A DNA stretch of 5,604 bases from Deltaproteobacteria bacterium. GTDB lineage: Bacteria > Myxococcota > B64-G9. Both the position numbers and the translations under genes were made by a program. This document shows, one piece after another, positions 4,415-5,604 of this stretch. The notes under the pieces were generated by a model. It ran no database searches and was not told the origin of the DNA. It saw nothing but the letters and a program-made list of their open reading frames with translations. Each line of letters begins with the position of its first letter. Within the stretch, counting starts at the first letter, position 1. The stretch covers positions 1-5,604 of the forward strand of contig JAUVAM010000307.1 of NCBI GenBank assembly GCA_030591745.1, written 5' to 3'.

Positions 4415-5604
4415 TCACTGATGAAACAGCCGGAGCCTCTCGTTGGCCCGAACACAGATAGACCAACTGCGCAACACCTTGCCGTCACCACTCCTGAGCT
4501 GAACCTTGTGCCGACCCGCGCCAACCTTGTACTTAAACAGCGGGGTGGTTTTCTTTCGCACGCCGTCGATGTAGACAAAAGCCCAGCCGCCGGAAATGCC
4601 CACATCGAGCATACCCTGACCTTTCGTCGGGCATTTTTTTCGAACGCGTCGTCGTTTTCGTTTCTTTGTGTTGCGGCGTTTTCGCCTTTTCTTTGTCCTT
4701 TTCCTTTTCTTCTTCTTGACCACGGGCGGTTTGGTCGGAACCGGATCTTTGATCACCCCGGCGTCGATCTCATCCGGCACCGGCGCGACCACCCGGCCTG
4801 CGTCCGGGGAGACCGTTGCGGACGCCCCCGCGCCTCCGTCCTGGATCACGAAATGTCGAATGCGCTGGTCATCGTCGGCAACCTGGGCCTTGCCGGCCTG
4901 GTCCTCGTCCGCCGCCGGGGCCTCGCCCGCGTCCGGATGCCCCATCGGCACCGACACCGCGAGATCGATGCCCGCGTCCGCCGAGCCGTTGCCCTCTTCG
5001 GTCTTCTGCCCATGAAACCACAAAGCGCCCAAACCACCGGCGCTGGCGGCCAGAAACAAGATCAAGAGGACGGCGCCGAGAGGAAAACCCTTGCGCTCAC
5101 CACGCATGGTGCTTCCATCCATCTCCAAAGGACCCGCCACCGGATGCTTGCGACCCCTGGCGGGGTTCTTGAATGTCGGCTGGGACTCGTCAAAATCATG
5201 CGGCAAGAGCGGCATCTCACCGGTACCGACGCCCGGCTTTGGCAAACCCGCGACGACGGGCGCCTTGGACTTGCCCGAGCGTTCGTCGAAGGTCTCCACC
5301 TCACTGGAGCCCATCGGCGAATCCATCGAATCCGTCGAATCCGTCTCGTCGCCGTAATTGTCGTCGCCGAGGGGGGGTCCGGGCACCTCCCGAATGCCCG
5401 GCGGCATCTCGGCGAAAGCCGGTCGTTCCTCATCCCTCGACGTTGAATCCAGATCATCAAACTTCATGATTGCGGGCCGGGACAGCTCCACCGTGGGCAG
5501 GGACTCGTCATCGAAATTTTCACCCGGATCGGCATCCGCAAGGAACTCCGGTTCGACGTCCTCGTAGTCGGTGAAATCCTGCGCCGCCTCCATGCCATCG
5601 AGGC
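4415..5604 (-). CDS. C-terminal part of a PEGA-like membrane protein, possibly a Ser/Thr protein kinase; 5' end beyond the window
   Basis: The frame is open from the right edge to TGA at 4417-4415. An ATG at 5593 is not convincing as a start: the reading continues upstream (Leu-Asp-Gly) and no Shine-Dalgarno is visible in the 11 remaining bases. Numbering from that Met: residues 1-160 are acidic, Ser/Thr/Pro-rich and probably disordered. Residues 170-193 (FPLGAVLLILFLAASAGGLG plus LWF) are one membrane helix, preceded by Arg/Lys and followed by acidic residues, so the C-terminus should be outside. Residues 200-290 are a low-complexity linker with four Asp-Ala-Gly motifs (206, 221, 264, 277). 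Residues 293-320 are a Lys/Arg tract. Residues 325-388 are a PEGA-like domain (GGWAFVYIDGVRKKTTPLFK, 335-354, then GAGRHKVQL) with Cys321 and Cys380. Cytoplasmic kinase, linker, membrane helix and periplasmic PEGA is a known order in Myxococcota kinases, and an FHA protein follows, but no kinase motif is in view. That identity is inferred. Confidence 0.85.
   Translation of the reverse strand, partial: LDGMEAAQDFTDYEDVEPEFLADADPGENFDDESLPTVELSRPAIMKFDDLDSTSRDEERPAFAEMPPGIREVPGPPLGDDNYGDETDSTDSMDSPMGSSEVETFDERSGKSKAPVVAGLPKPGVGTGEMPLLPHDFDESQPTFKNPARGRKHPVAGPLEMDGSTMRGERKGFPLGAVLLILFLAASAGGLGALWFHGQKTEEGNGSADAGIDLAVSVPMGHPDAGEAPAADEDQAGKAQVADDDQRIRHFVIQDGGAGASATVSPDAGRVVAPVPDEIDAGVIKDPVPTKPPVVKKKKRKRTKKRRKRRNTKKRKRRRVRKKCPTKGQGMLDVGISGGWAFVYIDGVRKKTTPLFKYKVGAGRHKVQLRSGDGKVLRSWSICVRANERLRLFHQ
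4634..4717 (-). other. Polybasic Lys/Arg tract within the partial membrane protein
   Basis: These 28 codons (residues 293-320 from Met 5593) encode 24 Lys or Arg; the exceptions are Thr300, Asn308, Thr309 and Val317. Both AAG/AAA and CGx/AGx codons are mixed, so this is selected protein composition rather than a simple DNA repeat. It lies between the membrane-side linker and the PEGA-like domain, on the side predicted to be periplasmic. Confidence 0.85.
5317..5343 (-). repeat. Three 9-base tandem units encoding Thr/Met-Asp-Ser repeats
   Basis: Two perfect copies of TCGAATCCG (5326-5334, 5335-5343, plus-strand reading) and one unit with two mismatches (5317-5325). In the coding frame they give TDS-TDS-MDS within an acidic Ser/Thr-rich linker. 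The nine-base unit keeps the frame, so copy number could change without breaking the gene. Confidence 0.75.

Noticed and set aside
4399..4605. 69-residue N-terminal extension of the FHA activator
   Set aside because: It would overlap the upstream gene by about 190 bases and has no conserved sequence, while ATG 4398 fits the end of the upstream gene and the start of FHA-type sequence.
3824..5446. Long plus-strand open frame (540 codons) opposite the FHA activator and the PEGA-like gene
   Set aside because: It is antisense to two strongly supported genes, its product has no recognisable domain and has compositional runs mirroring the opposite strand. Such frames are common in high-GC DNA.
5591..5593. 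ATG 5593 as the true start of the PEGA-like membrane protein
   Set aside because: The frame stays open to the window edge and there is no visible ribosome binding site. The sequence after it reads like the middle of a disordered linker. It cannot be excluded without upstream sequence.

Overview
The window looks like a piece of a high-GC, Gram-negative, predatory- or Myxococcota-type (former Deltaproteobacteria) chromosome. This rests on the gene style: an FHA-domain sigma-54 activator without a receiver domain, two PEGA-domain envelope proteins, a lipobox lipoprotein, and Asp-Ala-Gly-rich low-complexity linkers. The phylum is an inference from architecture, not from a marker gene.

Everything convincing lies on the minus strand. 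Read in transcription order, from the right edge leftwards: (1) 5604-4415, the C-terminal part of a membrane protein whose N-terminus lies outside the window. It has an acidic Ser/Thr-rich linker, one membrane segment, an extreme Lys/Arg tract and a C-terminal PEGA-like domain, the layout of some Ser/Thr protein kinases, although no kinase domain is visible here. (2) 4398-2959, an FHA / AAA+ / Fis-type HTH sigma-54 enhancer-binding protein with all key motifs intact. (3) 2956-1586, an exported protein with TPR-like helices, a PEGA domain, a Pro-rich linker and a C-terminal membrane segment. (4) 1555-866, a small outer-membrane-type lipoprotein built of two similar halves. Gaps of 16, 2 and 30 bases suggest one operon. 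No promoter for it is seen, so it probably starts beyond the right edge.

A unifying but unproven model: the first protein senses the envelope and, if it is a kinase, makes phosphothreonine. The FHA domain of the activator reads that mark and turns on sigma-54 promoters, and the two exported proteins act in the envelope as sensor partners or effectors.

The left end (811-1) is a different kind of DNA. It is visibly more AT-rich and encodes a REP-associated tyrosine transposase (RAYT, Y1/HUH family) cut by the window edge. It begins 54 bases after the lipoprotein stop. That gap holds a REP-like dyad and a good promoter-like sequence. This is the only mobile-type element present. I see no tRNA, rRNA, CRISPR array or convincing terminator, and no gene-free stretch longer than 60 bases.
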